Source: Acidobacteriota bacterium | GTDB lineage: Bacteria > Acidobacteriota > Blastocatellia > Chloracidobacteriales > JADJPF01 | Length of the DNA: 64,000 bases | NCBI GenBank assembly: GCA_016213785.1 | Contig: JACQZQ010000119.1 | Location: 1-64,000 of the forward strand | Direction of reading: 5' to 3' | In this document: piece by piece, positions 18,915 through 27,734 of the stretch | Numbering within the stretch: position 1 is the first letter of the stretch | How the letters are laid out: every line of letters begins with the position of its first letter | Made by a program: the position numbers and the translations under genes | The notes under the pieces: generated by a model | Databases searched by the model: none | Told to the model about the DNA's origin: nothing | What the model saw: the letters and a program-made list of their open reading frames with translations, nothing else

Positions 18915-19778
18915 ATGAGTTCTAGAGTTGAAATTTATTCAGCAGAACAGGTAAAAGGAAAAATGCCTCTGGCTCTTTGGTGGAGACAGTTTCAAGCGAT
19001 TTTTAGATCAGAAATAAAAAAGATCTTTTTATCTCGCAAATCTATTATGCTCTATATTTTTGCGTTAAATCCTAGCTTACTTTTTATAATGCTAAATATT
19101 TTTAATGATAAGAAAAAGTTAATAGATGCTCAGTTTCTTAATCGTGTTTTTTCAGAAGTTTATGAAGGCTTAATTTTAAGAGTAGTAATATTTTTTGGTT
19201 GTAGCTGGATATTTATAAATCTATTTCGTGCGGAAATTAATGAAAAAAGCTTACATTACTATTTTCTTACCCCAGTTAGACGAGAAGTTTTAGTAGTTGC
19301 AAAATATTTTTCTGGGCTTTTTACTGCTAGTCTGCTTTTTAGCATTACAACATTATTTTGCCTATTTTTAATTTATTTACCTCGTGGTTATGAATCTAGC
19401 ATGCAATATATATTTGATGGGCCAGGGCTTAACCATATTTTATCTTATTGGGGAATTTCTGTTTTAGGTTGTGTTGGATATGGATCAATGTTTTTACTCT
19501 TAGGAGTATTTTTCCGTAACCCAATACTTCCTGCTACATTTCTTTATTGTTGGGAGTTAATTAGTTTTCTACTTCCACCTCTGTTAAAGAAGTTAACAAT
19601 AATTCATTATCTACAATCATTAACACCAATAAAGCTTTCTGAAGGGCCTTATGCAATTGTGGCTGAACCTGTTTCTGCTTGGGTAGCAGTTCCATCTCTA
19701 TTTTTGCTAACAGCAGTAGTATTAACTGTTGCTTGCTTAAAAGTGCGTAAGATGGAAATTAGTTATTCAAATGAATAA
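18915..19778 (+). CDS. ABC transporter permease (second pair)
   Basis: A 287-residue membrane protein with about six hydrophobic segments, for example near 41-62, 88-105, 129-153, 175-196 and 255-275. The segment NEKSLHYYFLTPVRREVLV is the ABC-2 counterpart of the same region in the first permease. It lies two bases after its ATPase and ends the exporter operon; a 22-bp perfect hairpin follows. Two ATPases with two different permeases may build either a heterodimeric exporter or two exporters. Confidence 0.88.
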   Translation: MSSRVEIYSAEQVKGKMPLALWWRQFQAIFRSEIKKIFLSRKSIMLYIFALNPSLLFIMLNIFNDKKKLIDAQFLNRVFSEVYEGLILRVVIFFGCSWIFINLFRAEINEKSLHYYFLTPVRREVLVVAKYFSGLFTASLLFSITTLFCLFLIYLPRGYESSMQYIFDGPGLNHILSYWGISVLGCVGYGSMFLLLGVFFRNPILPATFLYCWELISFLLPPLLKKLTIIHYLQSLTPIKLSEGPYAIVAEPVSAWVAVPSLFLLTAVVLTVACLKVRKMEISYSNE

Positions 19779-19808
19779 CTAAAGGTAACAATAACGCTTT
19801 AAGATAGC

Positions 19809-19854
19809 ATAAAATAAAAGCCTAGTAGATTTATCTACTAGGCTTTTATTTTAT
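19809..19854. terminator. Intrinsic terminator after the ABC exporter operon
   Basis: A perfect inverted repeat of 22 bp per arm with only two bases between the arms; in RNA the practical loop would be larger. It has a GC-richer core (GCCTAGTAGAT / ATCTACTAGGC) and A-rich and T-rich flanks on either side, the form of a bidirectional terminator. It starts 31 bases after the permease stop codon. Confidence 0.9.
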
Positions 19855-19929
19855 AAAACTCTAACATCTGCTAAGTTTTATAGCTCTGCAATAAAATATT
19901 AATATAAGATAGGAAAAACAATTGTATTA

Positions 19930-20178
19930 ATGGAGAAACTCTTTTTAGCAATGGTAAATAGCAAAGAATCAGTAGAAAAATTTCTAAAAGAATCATTAGA
20001 AATATTATGTTGTCCTGTTTGTAAAGTTAAAATTCATATTAAAGCTGATGGAAGCGGATTTAGATGCGAAAAATGCCATCGCATTTACCCAATAATTGAC
20101 GAAATCCCTATGCTTAGGGTTGATGAGGCAATTATTGAAAAATTTGATGATGTTATTCAAATAGACAATGTGTGTTAA
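19930..20178 (+). CDS. Trm112-like (UPF0434) zinc-ribbon protein
   Basis: An 82-residue protein whose second half is a Trm112p-like zinc ribbon: CCPVCK (about 28-33) and CEKCHRIYPIIDEIPMLR (about 48-65). Bacterial members such as YcaR are thought to bind and activate methyltransferases; the partner here is unknown. Start choice is uncertain: an in-frame ATG at 19951 would give 75 residues and begin closer to the domain, and neither codon has a clear ribosome binding site. The stop overlaps the next gene's ATG by one base, which couples it to the GT9 gene. Confidence 0.82.
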   Translation: MEKLFLAMVNSKESVEKFLKESLEILCCPVCKVKIHIKADGSGFRCEKCHRIYPIIDEIPMLRVDEAIIEKFDDVIQIDNVC

Positions 20179-21242
20179 TGACAGAAGATTTTTGGGATCA
20201 AGCAAAAAGAGTTTTACTTATTAGATTAAGATCTATTGGCGATACGGTTTTAATGACCCCCTGTTTAACAGCCTTAAAAGAATGGCGAAGTGATTTAGAA
20301 ATAGATGTATTAGTCGAATCTTTATCAGAACCTATTTTACAATCTCATCCTAAAATTAGCCAACTTTTTGTTTTACCTACAGCAAAAAGGCAAATAACTA
20401 AATTAAAATCTAGACTAGAAATAATAATGGCTCTACGTGCGCGTCGTTATGATATTGCTTTTAATTTGCACGGTGGTTCAACAGCAATGTTTTTAACTTG
20501 TTTAGCTGGGGCTAAAATTTCTGTTGGATATAAAACTGGAAGGTATTCAAAACTACTTTCTTTAACGGCTCCTTCACCTCAAAAAATTTGGCAAAAAAAT
20601 CAAATCCATTGTGTAGAGCAACAACTTGGGTTATTAAAATTCTCTGGAGTACCTATAAATAATGTCCCTGAGCTTAGTTTAGAAGCTAATAGTATTGCCA
20701 AGGAAATATTAACTAAAAAGTTAACTAAAGCTGGTATAAACAAAGAATTTATTGTTATTCATCCAAGTGCTGCATTTGCCTCTAAACAATGGGAAACTAC
20801 ACGGTTTATTGAAGTAATTGAATATCTTTACACTTCTTATAACTTGCCTTCAGTAATAGCAGTTGCCCCGTATGAAGCAAGTATAGCTAAGGAGATCAAA
20901 GAAAAAGCTAGAGTTCCTGTTACAATTTTTACAGATCTAGATTTATCAGAATTAATGGCTTTAATTTCTAAAGCTAAGATATTTTTAGGAAATGATAGTG
21001 GCCCTGCACATATTGCTGCTGCTTTTAAGAAGCCTGTTGTAGTAATTTTTGGCTCATCAAACTCCCAAGTTTGGCACCCTTGGTCAAAAGAACCTTATAG
21101 ACTTCTACGAGCTAATTTGCCTTGTATTCCTTGCCCTGGTTATACTTGCTCAGAGTTTCCTCAGCCTGAATGTATTAAGCAGATTAGCGTAAAAGAAGTC
21201 ATTAGCGCACTTGATGAAATGCTACAGACTATAAAGAACTAG
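20178..21242 (+). CDS. Glycosyltransferase family 9 (heptosyltransferase-like)
   Basis: A 354-residue GT9 protein of the type that adds heptose to lipopolysaccharide core. It shows the N-terminal LIRLRSIGDTVLMTPCL, the HPSAAFASKQWE donor-binding stretch, the GNDSGPAHIAAAFKKPVV motif and a cysteine-rich C-terminus (LPCIPCPGYTC). I start it at the ATG that overlaps the previous stop (TAATG) and not at the GTG two codons upstream. Its last 14 bases overlap the convergent Uma2 gene. With kdsD in the window this supports an outer membrane with LPS, but the exact acceptor is unknown. Confidence 0.88.
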   Translation: MTEDFWDQAKRVLLIRLRSIGDTVLMTPCLTALKEWRSDLEIDVLVESLSEPILQSHPKISQLFVLPTAKRQITKLKSRLEIIMALRARRYDIAFNLHGGSTAMFLTCLAGAKISVGYKTGRYSKLLSLTAPSPQKIWQKNQIHCVEQQLGLLKFSGVPINNVPELSLEANSIAKEILTKKLTKAGINKEFIVIHPSAAFASKQWETTRFIEVIEYLYTSYNLPSVIAVAPYEASIAKEIKEKARVPVTIFTDLDLSELMALISKAKIFLGNDSGPAHIAAAFKKPVVVIFGSSNSQVWHPWSKEPYRLLRANLPCIPCPGYTCSEFPQPECIKQISVKEVISALDEMLQTIKN

Positions 21243-21885
21243 GATCTATACCAAGCTCTCTAAGTTTAGCCGCTAACCGTTCAGCCCGTTCAATTCCAGT
21301 AGTAATAACTTGTCCTTGTTCATTAGTCCAACGGAGCCAGGATTTAGAGAAAGTATTTTCAAATTCACCTTCCCATAAAGTAAGCCCTAAACCAATGTCA
21401 GAAAAGTGGTTCTGATTAAGAGGAACATAGCGACTAAATTGAAGGGCATAAATGCTAAGAATTTCATCACTAAGTTTTTTGAAAGGATCAAAAATAACGT
21501 AATAGGTAACACCCATTTGGCTATAACGAGTAATTTTTTTATTGTTTTCTTCACCGATTTTATTAGAAACAATCTCTATAACAATATTAGGAACCTTTCC
21601 AAATTCCCAAGTAAAATAAGAGCGTTGTTCTTTTTCCCACCAATCAGCAGGAATTTCTACATCCATACTTAAAAAGACATCAGGAACTATTGCAGGTAAA
21701 TAAATACTATTAAAAATACCTACATTAGCAGCAACTAAAAAAGTTCTATTGCCCTCAGGTTTCCAACAACTATAAAGTGGCTCTGTTAGTAAGCGTTCTT
21801 GTTTTTCAGTTAAAAAATTATCCACTGGTTCATCATCTTCTGTTATAAGGTGTTTGATATCAATGTTTAGAATTGCTTGTGACAT
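21229..21885 (-). CDS. Uma2 family endonuclease (PD-(D/E)xK fold)
   Basis: A 218-residue protein of the Uma2/DUF820 family, a restriction-endonuclease-like fold numerous in cyanobacteria and some Acidobacteria. Probable catalytic positions are P68-D69, E104 in NIVIEIVS, and a lysine at 116/117 before the ITRYSQMGVTYYVIFDP segment. Biological role is unsettled; members are often linked with mobile DNA. It is convergent with, and overlaps by 14 bases, the GT9 gene. The RBS before the ATG is weak (GGTAG). Confidence 0.85.
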   Translation of the reverse strand: MSQAILNIDIKHLITEDDEPVDNFLTEKQERLLTEPLYSCWKPEGNRTFLVAANVGIFNSIYLPAIVPDVFLSMDVEIPADWWEKEQRSYFTWEFGKVPNIVIEIVSNKIGEENNKKITRYSQMGVTYYVIFDPFKKLSDEILSIYALQFSRYVPLNQNHFSDIGLGLTLWEGEFENTFSKSWLRWTNEQGQVITTGIERAERLAAKLRELGIDPSSL

Positions 21886-21932
21886 AACTACCTCTAGCCT
21901 TAAAATAATCTATTATATCTTAACATAAAAAT

Positions 21933-22817
21933 TTAGCGTCTTTCTTTAACATAGGGTTGACCAATTGCTTTTGGTGGATGAACACGTCCAATAAATCCAG
22001 CAAGTACAATCATTGTTAATATATATGGAACCATTTGGATAAATTGGTTGGGAATATCTACAACCCCTTGCATACGAATAGAAATAGCTTCAGCTAAACC
22101 AAAAAACAAGCAAGCAAGTAGAGTTTTTACTGGATGCCAATTACCCAAAATAAGCGCTGCTAAAGCTATATAACCTCGTCCTGCTGTCATATTACGGGTA
22201 AAAAGCGAGTTTTGGCCTATGGCAAGATAAGCACCAGCAGCAGCAGCAAGTAGTCCAGAAATTAATACAGCCATATAACGCATTTTTTCTACATTGACTC
22301 CACCTGTGTCAGCAGCTTCAGGGCTTTCTCCAACCATTCTAAGGCGTAAGCCAAAACGAGTATAAAATAAAACAAAATATGTAAAAGGAACAATAAGAAA
22401 GGCTATATAAATTAAGAAGTTAGGAAGACGCTGTTCTATTTCTAGCTGAGGGGTTGAGCCAGATGAGCCAAAAAAAGCTTTTGAAAATAAGGCAGGAACG
22501 CCTAAAAATAAAATATTAATTGCTGTACCAATTACAACTTGATCGGCACGATATTTTATACAAGCTACTGCATGAACTAGAGCAACTGCAAGTCCTGCTA
22601 AAAGAGCAGCAATTAACCCTAACCAAGGAGAGCCTGTTTTAGCAGCTATAGCAGCACCAGTAAAAGCCCCAGAAAGCATAATGCCTTCTAAAGCAATATT
22701 AATAATTCCTGCTCGTTCAGAATAAAGTCCTCCAATTGCAGCAAGAATAAGGGGTGTAGCTAACCTAATAGTTGAGCCAATCAATGAGAGATTAATAATA
22801 TCAGTAGCATTTATCAT
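21933..22817 (-). CDS. ABC transporter permease, nucleoside/simple-sugar type (YufQ/NupQ-like)
   Basis: A 294-residue polytopic permease of the branched-chain/ribose class (BPD_transp_2), resembling YufQ/NupQ of BMP-dependent nucleoside uptake. The motifs GLYSERAGIINIALEGIMLSG and GRGYIALAALILGNWHPV are characteristic. It starts three bases after the stop of the partner permease, so the two form one unit. No ATP-binding subunit or BMP-type binding protein lies next to the pair in this window, so these must be encoded elsewhere or have been lost. Confidence 0.88.
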   Translation of the reverse strand: MINATDIINLSLIGSTIRLATPLILAAIGGLYSERAGIINIALEGIMLSGAFTGAAIAAKTGSPWLGLIAALLAGLAVALVHAVACIKYRADQVVIGTAINILFLGVPALFSKAFFGSSGSTPQLEIEQRLPNFLIYIAFLIVPFTYFVLFYTRFGLRLRMVGESPEAADTGGVNVEKMRYMAVLISGLLAAAAGAYLAIGQNSLFTRNMTAGRGYIALAALILGNWHPVKTLLACLFFGLAEAISIRMQGVVDIPNQFIQMVPYILTMIVLAGFIGRVHPPKAIGQPYVKERR

Positions 22818-22820
22818 AGA

Positions 22821-23891
22821 TTAACTTTTTCCACCTGTACTTGGTTTTTGCAAAAATGAGAAAAATGCCTCACAAGCAACAAATAAGATTATTATTGCTT
22901 GTAGTACAACTACTAGATCTTTAGAGACTCTATCAGAGAAAATATTGATAAATAGACCACCTCTTACAAGTGAGCCAAAGAGAATTGCTGCAAGAAAAAT
23001 TCCTAATGGATGGTTACGTCCAAGTAAGGCTACAGCAATGCCAGTAAATCCATAGCCAGCAGAAAACCCATCATAATAGCGGTAGCGATAACCTAAGACT
23101 TCATTAATACCAACAAGCCCTGCAAGTGCTCCACTTAAACACATTGCAATAACAATGCTACGAGAAACATTAATTCCACCATATTCAGCAGCACTAGGAT
23201 TAACACCTACGGCTCTTAATTCATAACCCCACTTAGTTTTCCAAAGAAAAACATAAACTACAACACAAGCTATAATTGCAATTACAAAACCTAAGTTAAG
23301 CGGTAGCCATGCTGGAAAATCTATTCCTAATGGTGCAAGTATAGCGTTCATACGAGGAATATGAGCCTGCTCAACAATGGGTTTAGTTTGTAGTATGGGA
23401 TCTCCTGGTAAACGGTAATAATACTGAGTAAAGTAACTAACTATTCCTACAGCAATAAAATTCATCATTATAGTATTAATAACTTCATGGCTACCAAAAC
23501 GAGCTTTTAATAGCCCAGGGATACCTCCCCAAATCCCGCCTGCAACTATAGCAGCAATCATACAAAGAGGAATTACCAACCATTTAGAAGTATCAAGAGT
23601 AAAACCTACCCAAGCAGCAGCAAAGGCAGCTATGATAAGCTGCCCTTCTGCGCCAATATTAAGTAAACCACAGCGAAAAGCGATTGCTACAGCAAGTCCA
23701 GTACAAATTAAAGGTGTTGCATAAAAGAGAGTATAGGAAATGCCATCAACCGTACCAAATGCGCTAGCAAAAAAAATCTCATAAACTCTAATAGGATTAT
23801 CTCCTACTAAAAGAACAATAACTGCGCCTACTAAAAAAGCGCTAACTACTGCTAGTAAAGGGAATAACAACGCATCAACTATTCGCTGCAT
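22821..23891 (-). CDS. ABC transporter permease, nucleoside/simple-sugar type (YufP/NupP-like)
   Basis: A 356-residue partner permease, with the family motif FRCGLLNIGAEGQLIIAAF near the middle of the protein and the C-terminal GYGFTGIAVALLGRNHPLG. About nine to ten membrane helices are seen. AGGAG lies before the ATG. It would form the channel heterodimer with the 21933-22817 product. The gene upstream is a small unrelated membrane protein, so this operon lacks the usual binding protein and ATPase genes at its 5' end. Confidence 0.88.
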   Translation of the reverse strand: MQRIVDALLFPLLAVVSAFLVGAVIVLLVGDNPIRVYEIFFASAFGTVDGISYTLFYATPLICTGLAVAIAFRCGLLNIGAEGQLIIAAFAAAWVGFTLDTSKWLVIPLCMIAAIVAGGIWGGIPGLLKARFGSHEVINTIMMNFIAVGIVSYFTQYYYRLPGDPILQTKPIVEQAHIPRMNAILAPLGIDFPAWLPLNLGFVIAIIACVVVYVFLWKTKWGYELRAVGVNPSAAEYGGINVSRSIVIAMCLSGALAGLVGINEVLGYRYRYYDGFSAGYGFTGIAVALLGRNHPLGIFLAAILFGSLVRGGLFINIFSDRVSKDLVVVLQAIIILFVACEAFFSFLQKPSTGGKS

Positions 23892-23921
23892 TTTGCTAGC
23901 TCCTAAGAATAAAATATTAAG

Positions 23922-24479
23922 TTATTGACCTGGATAAGAAGATTTCTGTCCTTCTCCAAATGATTGACCATAATCATAAGGTGGTGTTGAAGGAGGTGTT
24001 TTTTTACCAAAAAGAGAAGCCCCAATTAAACCACCTAATCCACCAAAGACAGTCATTATTACTATTCCTATTAATGCAAATAGAAATACAAATATTATAA
24101 GATTACCTATGATGAGATCTGCCCACTGCATAACCATTTCAACAACTTTAGGATCTGCGGTAGGTTGTTTTTCTATCTCACGTCTAAAAATTTCTTTTAA
24201 TTCCTCTGAAGATACACCCCTATAGTTAATTATACTAAAAATCAGGTTAACCATTTGAATGATAATAGCTGCTATTGCGCCAGACATCGCTCCAACAACT
24301 GCACCATCAGAAGATTTAATAGCGTTTGGATTATTGCTGCTATACATCTTAACAGCAACTAACCCACATATCATTAACCATCCACAACAGCAATTAAGTA
24401 AATTAACAAATGGAATTAATGAAATAATTCCAAAAATCACCCCAGAAATTAGCGCTGGTTTTAGCTTACTTTGATCCAT
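23922..24479 (-). CDS. Hypothetical four-helix membrane protein
   Basis: A 185-residue membrane protein of no family I can name. Hydrophobic segments lie near 9-26, 28-44, 62-86 and 122-158, with a cysteine run (CCCGW) in the second. A charged loop (SSEELKEIFRREIEK) lies between helices, and the C-terminus is a Pro/Tyr/Gly/Ser-rich tail. Its start overlaps the end of the DUF2085 gene by 14 bases, and it is followed after 30 bases by the permease pair, so the four genes are probably co-transcribed. Confidence 0.7.
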   Translation of the reverse strand: MDQSKLKPALISGVIFGIISLIPFVNLLNCCCGWLMICGLVAVKMYSSNNPNAIKSSDGAVVGAMSGAIAAIIIQMVNLIFSIINYRGVSSEELKEIFRREIEKQPTADPKVVEMVMQWADLIIGNLIIFVFLFALIGIVIMTVFGGLGGLIGASLFGKKTPPSTPPYDYGQSFGEGQKSSYPGQ

Positions 24480-24993
24480 AAAAGACTACTCCTTTTCTTT
24501 TGCTAGCAATAGTTTTTGTTATTTCTAAAGCTAGATTGATGATGGCTCTAGCGATGTAAAAGGCTAGTGCAAAACCAGCTATTACACCCGTAAAAGCGCG
24601 TGAGAAATGCGTATTTTCTAAAATGTGAAATGCTCCAAGTAAAAAATCTACAGTAGTTGGTAGCAACATCACTATTAAATAGCTTCGCGGAAGTAATTCT
24701 AATTTTTTATAGCTTTTTAGCAATGGATAGAACAAAATACCTAATAGTACACCAAAATATATACCACTACATCTAGCACATACAGCCAATGGATAGCCCC
24801 AAAGCAAAAAAGATCTATCTATAATCTGATGACAAACAGGCGAAAGTATTTTTCGCATTAAATAAGCTGGCAATACTTGTTTTTGAACAAAAAAACAAGC
24901 TGGTGCGATTATAGCTATAAGCCAAAGTATAACCCCTAGTAGCATTGCAAAATAAGTTACTCTACTTACTTTCTTTATTTGCTCTTGGGTCAT
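24466..24993 (-). CDS. DUF2085 family membrane protein
   Basis: A 175-residue membrane protein with the DUF2085 signature: CHQIIDRSFLLWGYPLAVCA (about 54-73) leading into RCSGIYFGVLLG. The conserved CHQ and CARC residues suggest a metal or redox site near the membrane face, though the family has no known function. Four hydrophobic segments are seen. It is the first gene of a probable four-gene operon ending in the nucleoside-type permeases. The overlap with the following gene supports coupling. Confidence 0.85.
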   Translation of the reverse strand: MTQEQIKKVSRVTYFAMLLGVILWLIAIIAPACFFVQKQVLPAYLMRKILSPVCHQIIDRSFLLWGYPLAVCARCSGIYFGVLLGILFYPLLKSYKKLELLPRSYLIVMLLPTTVDFLLGAFHILENTHFSRAFTGVIAGFALAFYIARAIINLALEITKTIASKRKGVVFYGSK

Positions 24994-25106
24994 TTGAGTG
25001 GTTGACTTTAATATTTATAAAAATTTGTTGATTATTTTTAGCTATTTTACTATTTCTTAGCTATTTACCCTAGATTTTTATTTTCTAGTCTTTTACCTTC
25101 TTATAA

Positions 25107-26072
25107 TTATTTTTGCTGAAGTACTGATAAATAGTGTGCTTGAAACCATTTTGCCGTTTTAGCAAGACCTTCTGAAAAACTCACTTTTGGCAGGTAGTTT
25201 AGTAACTGAGTGGCTTTACTAATATCTGCATAAGAGTCTTGAACATCTCCAGAACGAGCATTGTAATAATTTATTTTTAGTGGTGCACTTAAAATGTGAC
25301 TTAATTCTTTAGCAAGATCTAGAATTGAATAATGTGCTCCACAAGCAATATTAAAAGCTTCTCCAGTAGCATTATTCTCTGCAATCATTGCTAGTAAATT
25401 AGCTTCAACAACATTTTTAATATAAGTAAAATCTCTAGTTTGTTTACCATCTCCAAAAATGGTAAGGGGTTGGTCTGTAAGTAGGGCGCTAGCAAAACGA
25501 GGAATGACGGCTGCATATTGAGAGTGTTCATCTTGGCGAGGGCCAAAAACATTAAAGTAACGAAGACAAACCGTTTCTAGCCCATAGAGTGAGTTAAATA
25601 ATTGACAATAAATTTCTCCTGAAAGTTTAGATAGTGCATATGGCGAGCGAGGAGATGTAGGCATGGTTTCTAGCTTTGGTAAAATAGGAGTATTACCATA
25701 AACTGAAGAGCTAGAAGCATAAATTAAACGCTTTACCCCAGCATCACGAGCAGCAACTAAGAGTTTTAGAGTACCAGTAGTATTACAGTCATGAGTAGTA
25801 AGAGGATCATCTATTGAACGAGGAACTGAGCCTAAAGCAGCTTGATGTAAAATATACTCTACTCCTCTAACGGCTTTGTTTATAACTGCTTCATCACAAA
25901 TATCACCTTTTATTACTTCAATATATGGAAAGTTAGCAGCTAAATTTTCTTCTTTACCTGTAGAAAAATTATCTAATACTCTTACTTGATAGCCTTTTTC
26001 TAATAAACCATCTACTAAATGACTACCAATAAAACCTGCTCCACCTGTGACTAAAACCTTTTCCTTTGACAT
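25107..26072 (-). CDS. NAD-dependent sugar-nucleotide epimerase (extended SDR)
   Basis: A 321-residue extended short-chain dehydrogenase/reductase, close to UDP-glucose/UDP-N-acetylglucosamine 4-epimerases. It shows the Rossmann motif GGAGFIGSHLV (10-20), a YASSSSVYG stretch and the catalytic SPYALSK (Y-x3-K). I start it at MSKEKVLVTGG; an upstream in-frame start would add 26 residues that do not belong to the fold and would run into the divergent kdsD gene. It probably makes a UDP-sugar for LPS or exopolysaccharide. The exact substrate is not readable. Confidence 0.88.
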   Translation of the reverse strand: MSKEKVLVTGGAGFIGSHLVDGLLEKGYQVRVLDNFSTGKEENLAANFPYIEVIKGDICDEAVINKAVRGVEYILHQAALGSVPRSIDDPLTTHDCNTTGTLKLLVAARDAGVKRLIYASSSSVYGNTPILPKLETMPTSPRSPYALSKLSGEIYCQLFNSLYGLETVCLRYFNVFGPRQDEHSQYAAVIPRFASALLTDQPLTIFGDGKQTRDFTYIKNVVEANLLAMIAENNATGEAFNIACGAHYSILDLAKELSHILSAPLKINYYNARSGDVQDSYADISKATQLLNYLPKVSFSEGLAKTAKWFQAHYLSVLQQK

Positions 26073-26126
26073 TAAACCTTGCTCTCCTTGACATCTTAAA
26101 GTGTAGATAATAATCTCGTTGTTAAG

Positions 26127-27095
26127 ATGGCACAAGACAAACCCGAACAAAGTAAAATAATTGAGCTAGGAAAGAAAGTTCTTTCACTAGAAGCTAATGC
26201 ACTTCTTGAAGTAGCCTCAAGACTAAACGGTGATTTTGCCTTAGCAGTAAAAGAAATTGCTGGGTGCAAAAGTAAAATTATTTGCTCTGGAATGGGCAAA
26301 GCTGGACTTATTGCACAAAAAGTAGCTTCAACATTTGCATCTACTGGGATTCCAGCCTTTTTTCTACATCCTGCTGAAGCAATGCATGGTGATTTAGGAA
26401 TGGCTGCATCAGGTGATGTAGCACTGATTTTCTCTAACTCTGGAGAAAGCGAAGAAATTGTTCGCCTTCTTCCACACTTACGAAACCGCCAAGTTTTGCA
26501 AATTGCTATTACTGCTACTAAAACCTCTTCTTTAGGACGTAATGCAGAAATTACTTTAGAGATGGGAGTTTTAGCCGAAGCTTGCCCACTTCAACTTGCA
26601 CCATCAAGCTCAACTACTGCACTACTTGCACTTGGAGATGCACTTGCTTTAACAGTCTTAGAAATAAGAGGTTTTACTAGCGAAGAATACGCTCGTCTTC
26701 ATCCAGGTGGCACTATTGGACGTTTAGTTAGCCAAGTTCAAGACTTAATGCGTACTGATCTGCGATGTCCTAAAGTACAACCTGAGACTACTGTAAAAGC
26801 TACTATTGCAGCAATTAGCCGCGCTCGTGCTGGTTTAGCTACAGTAGTAGACAAGTCAGATAAATATCTTGGAGTTTTTACTGATGGAGATTTTAGAAGA
26901 CATTGGGAAAATAACAGTGAAATAGGTAATACTCCTGTAGGCGAAATAATGACTCGCCCTGGAACTTTTGTTAAAGTAGGTTTATTAGTTAGAGATGCTA
27001 AAAATCTTATGGTTGAGCGCCATATAAATGCCTTACCAGTTCTTGATTATGAAAATAAGCTTATAGGACTCTTAGACTTACAAGATATTGTTTAA
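26127..27095 (+). CDS. kdsD: Arabinose-5-phosphate isomerase (KpsF/GutQ family)
   Basis: A 322-residue protein with an N-terminal SIS sugar isomerase domain (SGMGKAGLIAQKVASTFAST; FSNSGESEEIVRLLP) and two C-terminal CBS domains from about residue 205. The LAPSSSTTALLALGDALALT segment and a G-x-x-G before the CBS pair are hallmarks of KdsD/KpsF. It converts ribulose-5-phosphate to arabinose-5-phosphate, the first step to KDO for lipopolysaccharide. It is divergent from the epimerase gene with 54 bp between, and convergent with the isochorismatase gene with 8 bp between. No other KDO gene is next to it. Confidence 0.9.
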   Translation: MAQDKPEQSKIIELGKKVLSLEANALLEVASRLNGDFALAVKEIAGCKSKIICSGMGKAGLIAQKVASTFASTGIPAFFLHPAEAMHGDLGMAASGDVALIFSNSGESEEIVRLLPHLRNRQVLQIAITATKTSSLGRNAEITLEMGVLAEACPLQLAPSSSTTALLALGDALALTVLEIRGFTSEEYARLHPGGTIGRLVSQVQDLMRTDLRCPKVQPETTVKATIAAISRARAGLATVVDKSDKYLGVFTDGDFRRHWENNSEIGNTPVGEIMTRPGTFVKVGLLVRDAKNLMVERHINALPVLDYENKLIGLLDLQDIV

Positions 27096-27103
27096 GTTAA
27101 GGT

Positions 27104-27652
27104 CTATTTTATAAGTCGGCTAATTTGCTTAAACTCTTCTGTACCTGCAAAATCCATTAATTGAAAAAGGATCATCTCAGTAGTAACAATATAGCCTCCT
27201 ACTTGTTTAATTCGTTCTAAAGCAATTTCTCTATCAAATTTCTTACGTGAAGAAACTGCATCAGCAACAATATGAACATCATAGCCTTGTGCTAGGGCAT
27301 CTAGAGCAGTTTTTAGAACACAAATATGAGATTCTACACCTGCAAGCACTAGTGATTTTACTTGTAGCCATTTTAGTTTTTGGTTAAGTTCATCTGATAG
27401 CATAGAGCTAAAACACATTTTTTCTATAACTACTTGTTCATCTAAGTTTATTTCTTTACAAGTATGCCCAAGCCCTTTTGAATATTGCTCTGTAACAATT
27501 ACAGGAATATTTAAGATTTTAGCGGCTGCAAGAAGTTTATTAACATTAGAAAAAACCTGTTCTTTTTCACTAATAACAGGCATTAATTTCTCTTGTAAAT
27601 CAATGATTAGAAAAGCGCTTTCTGATCTTTTAATTAAACCTACGTTTTTCAT
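27104..27652 (-). CDS. Isochorismatase family cysteine hydrolase
   Basis: A 182-residue isochorismatase-like hydrolase of the YcaC/nicotinamidase-related group. The family triad can be placed as D18 (IIDLQEKL), K78 (VIEKMCFS) and C111 (GVESHICVLKTAL). I start at the ATG next to an upstream TTG, with GGAAA before it. Members hydrolyse small amides or vinyl ethers, and the substrate cannot be read from the sequence. It stands alone on the minus strand. Confidence 0.85.
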   Translation of the reverse strand: MKNVGLIKRSESAFLIIDLQEKLMPVISEKEQVFSNVNKLLAAAKILNIPVIVTEQYSKGLGHTCKEINLDEQVVIEKMCFSSMLSDELNQKLKWLQVKSLVLAGVESHICVLKTALDALAQGYDVHIVADAVSSRKKFDREIALERIKQVGGYIVTTEMILFQLMDFAGTEEFKQISRLIK

Positions 27653-27734
27653 CAAAATTTTCCTAATTTAAGAAAGTATTGTTAAAATGATTTGAAAACA
27701 ATTTATCATAAATTAAATCAACTAGTTATTCTTT

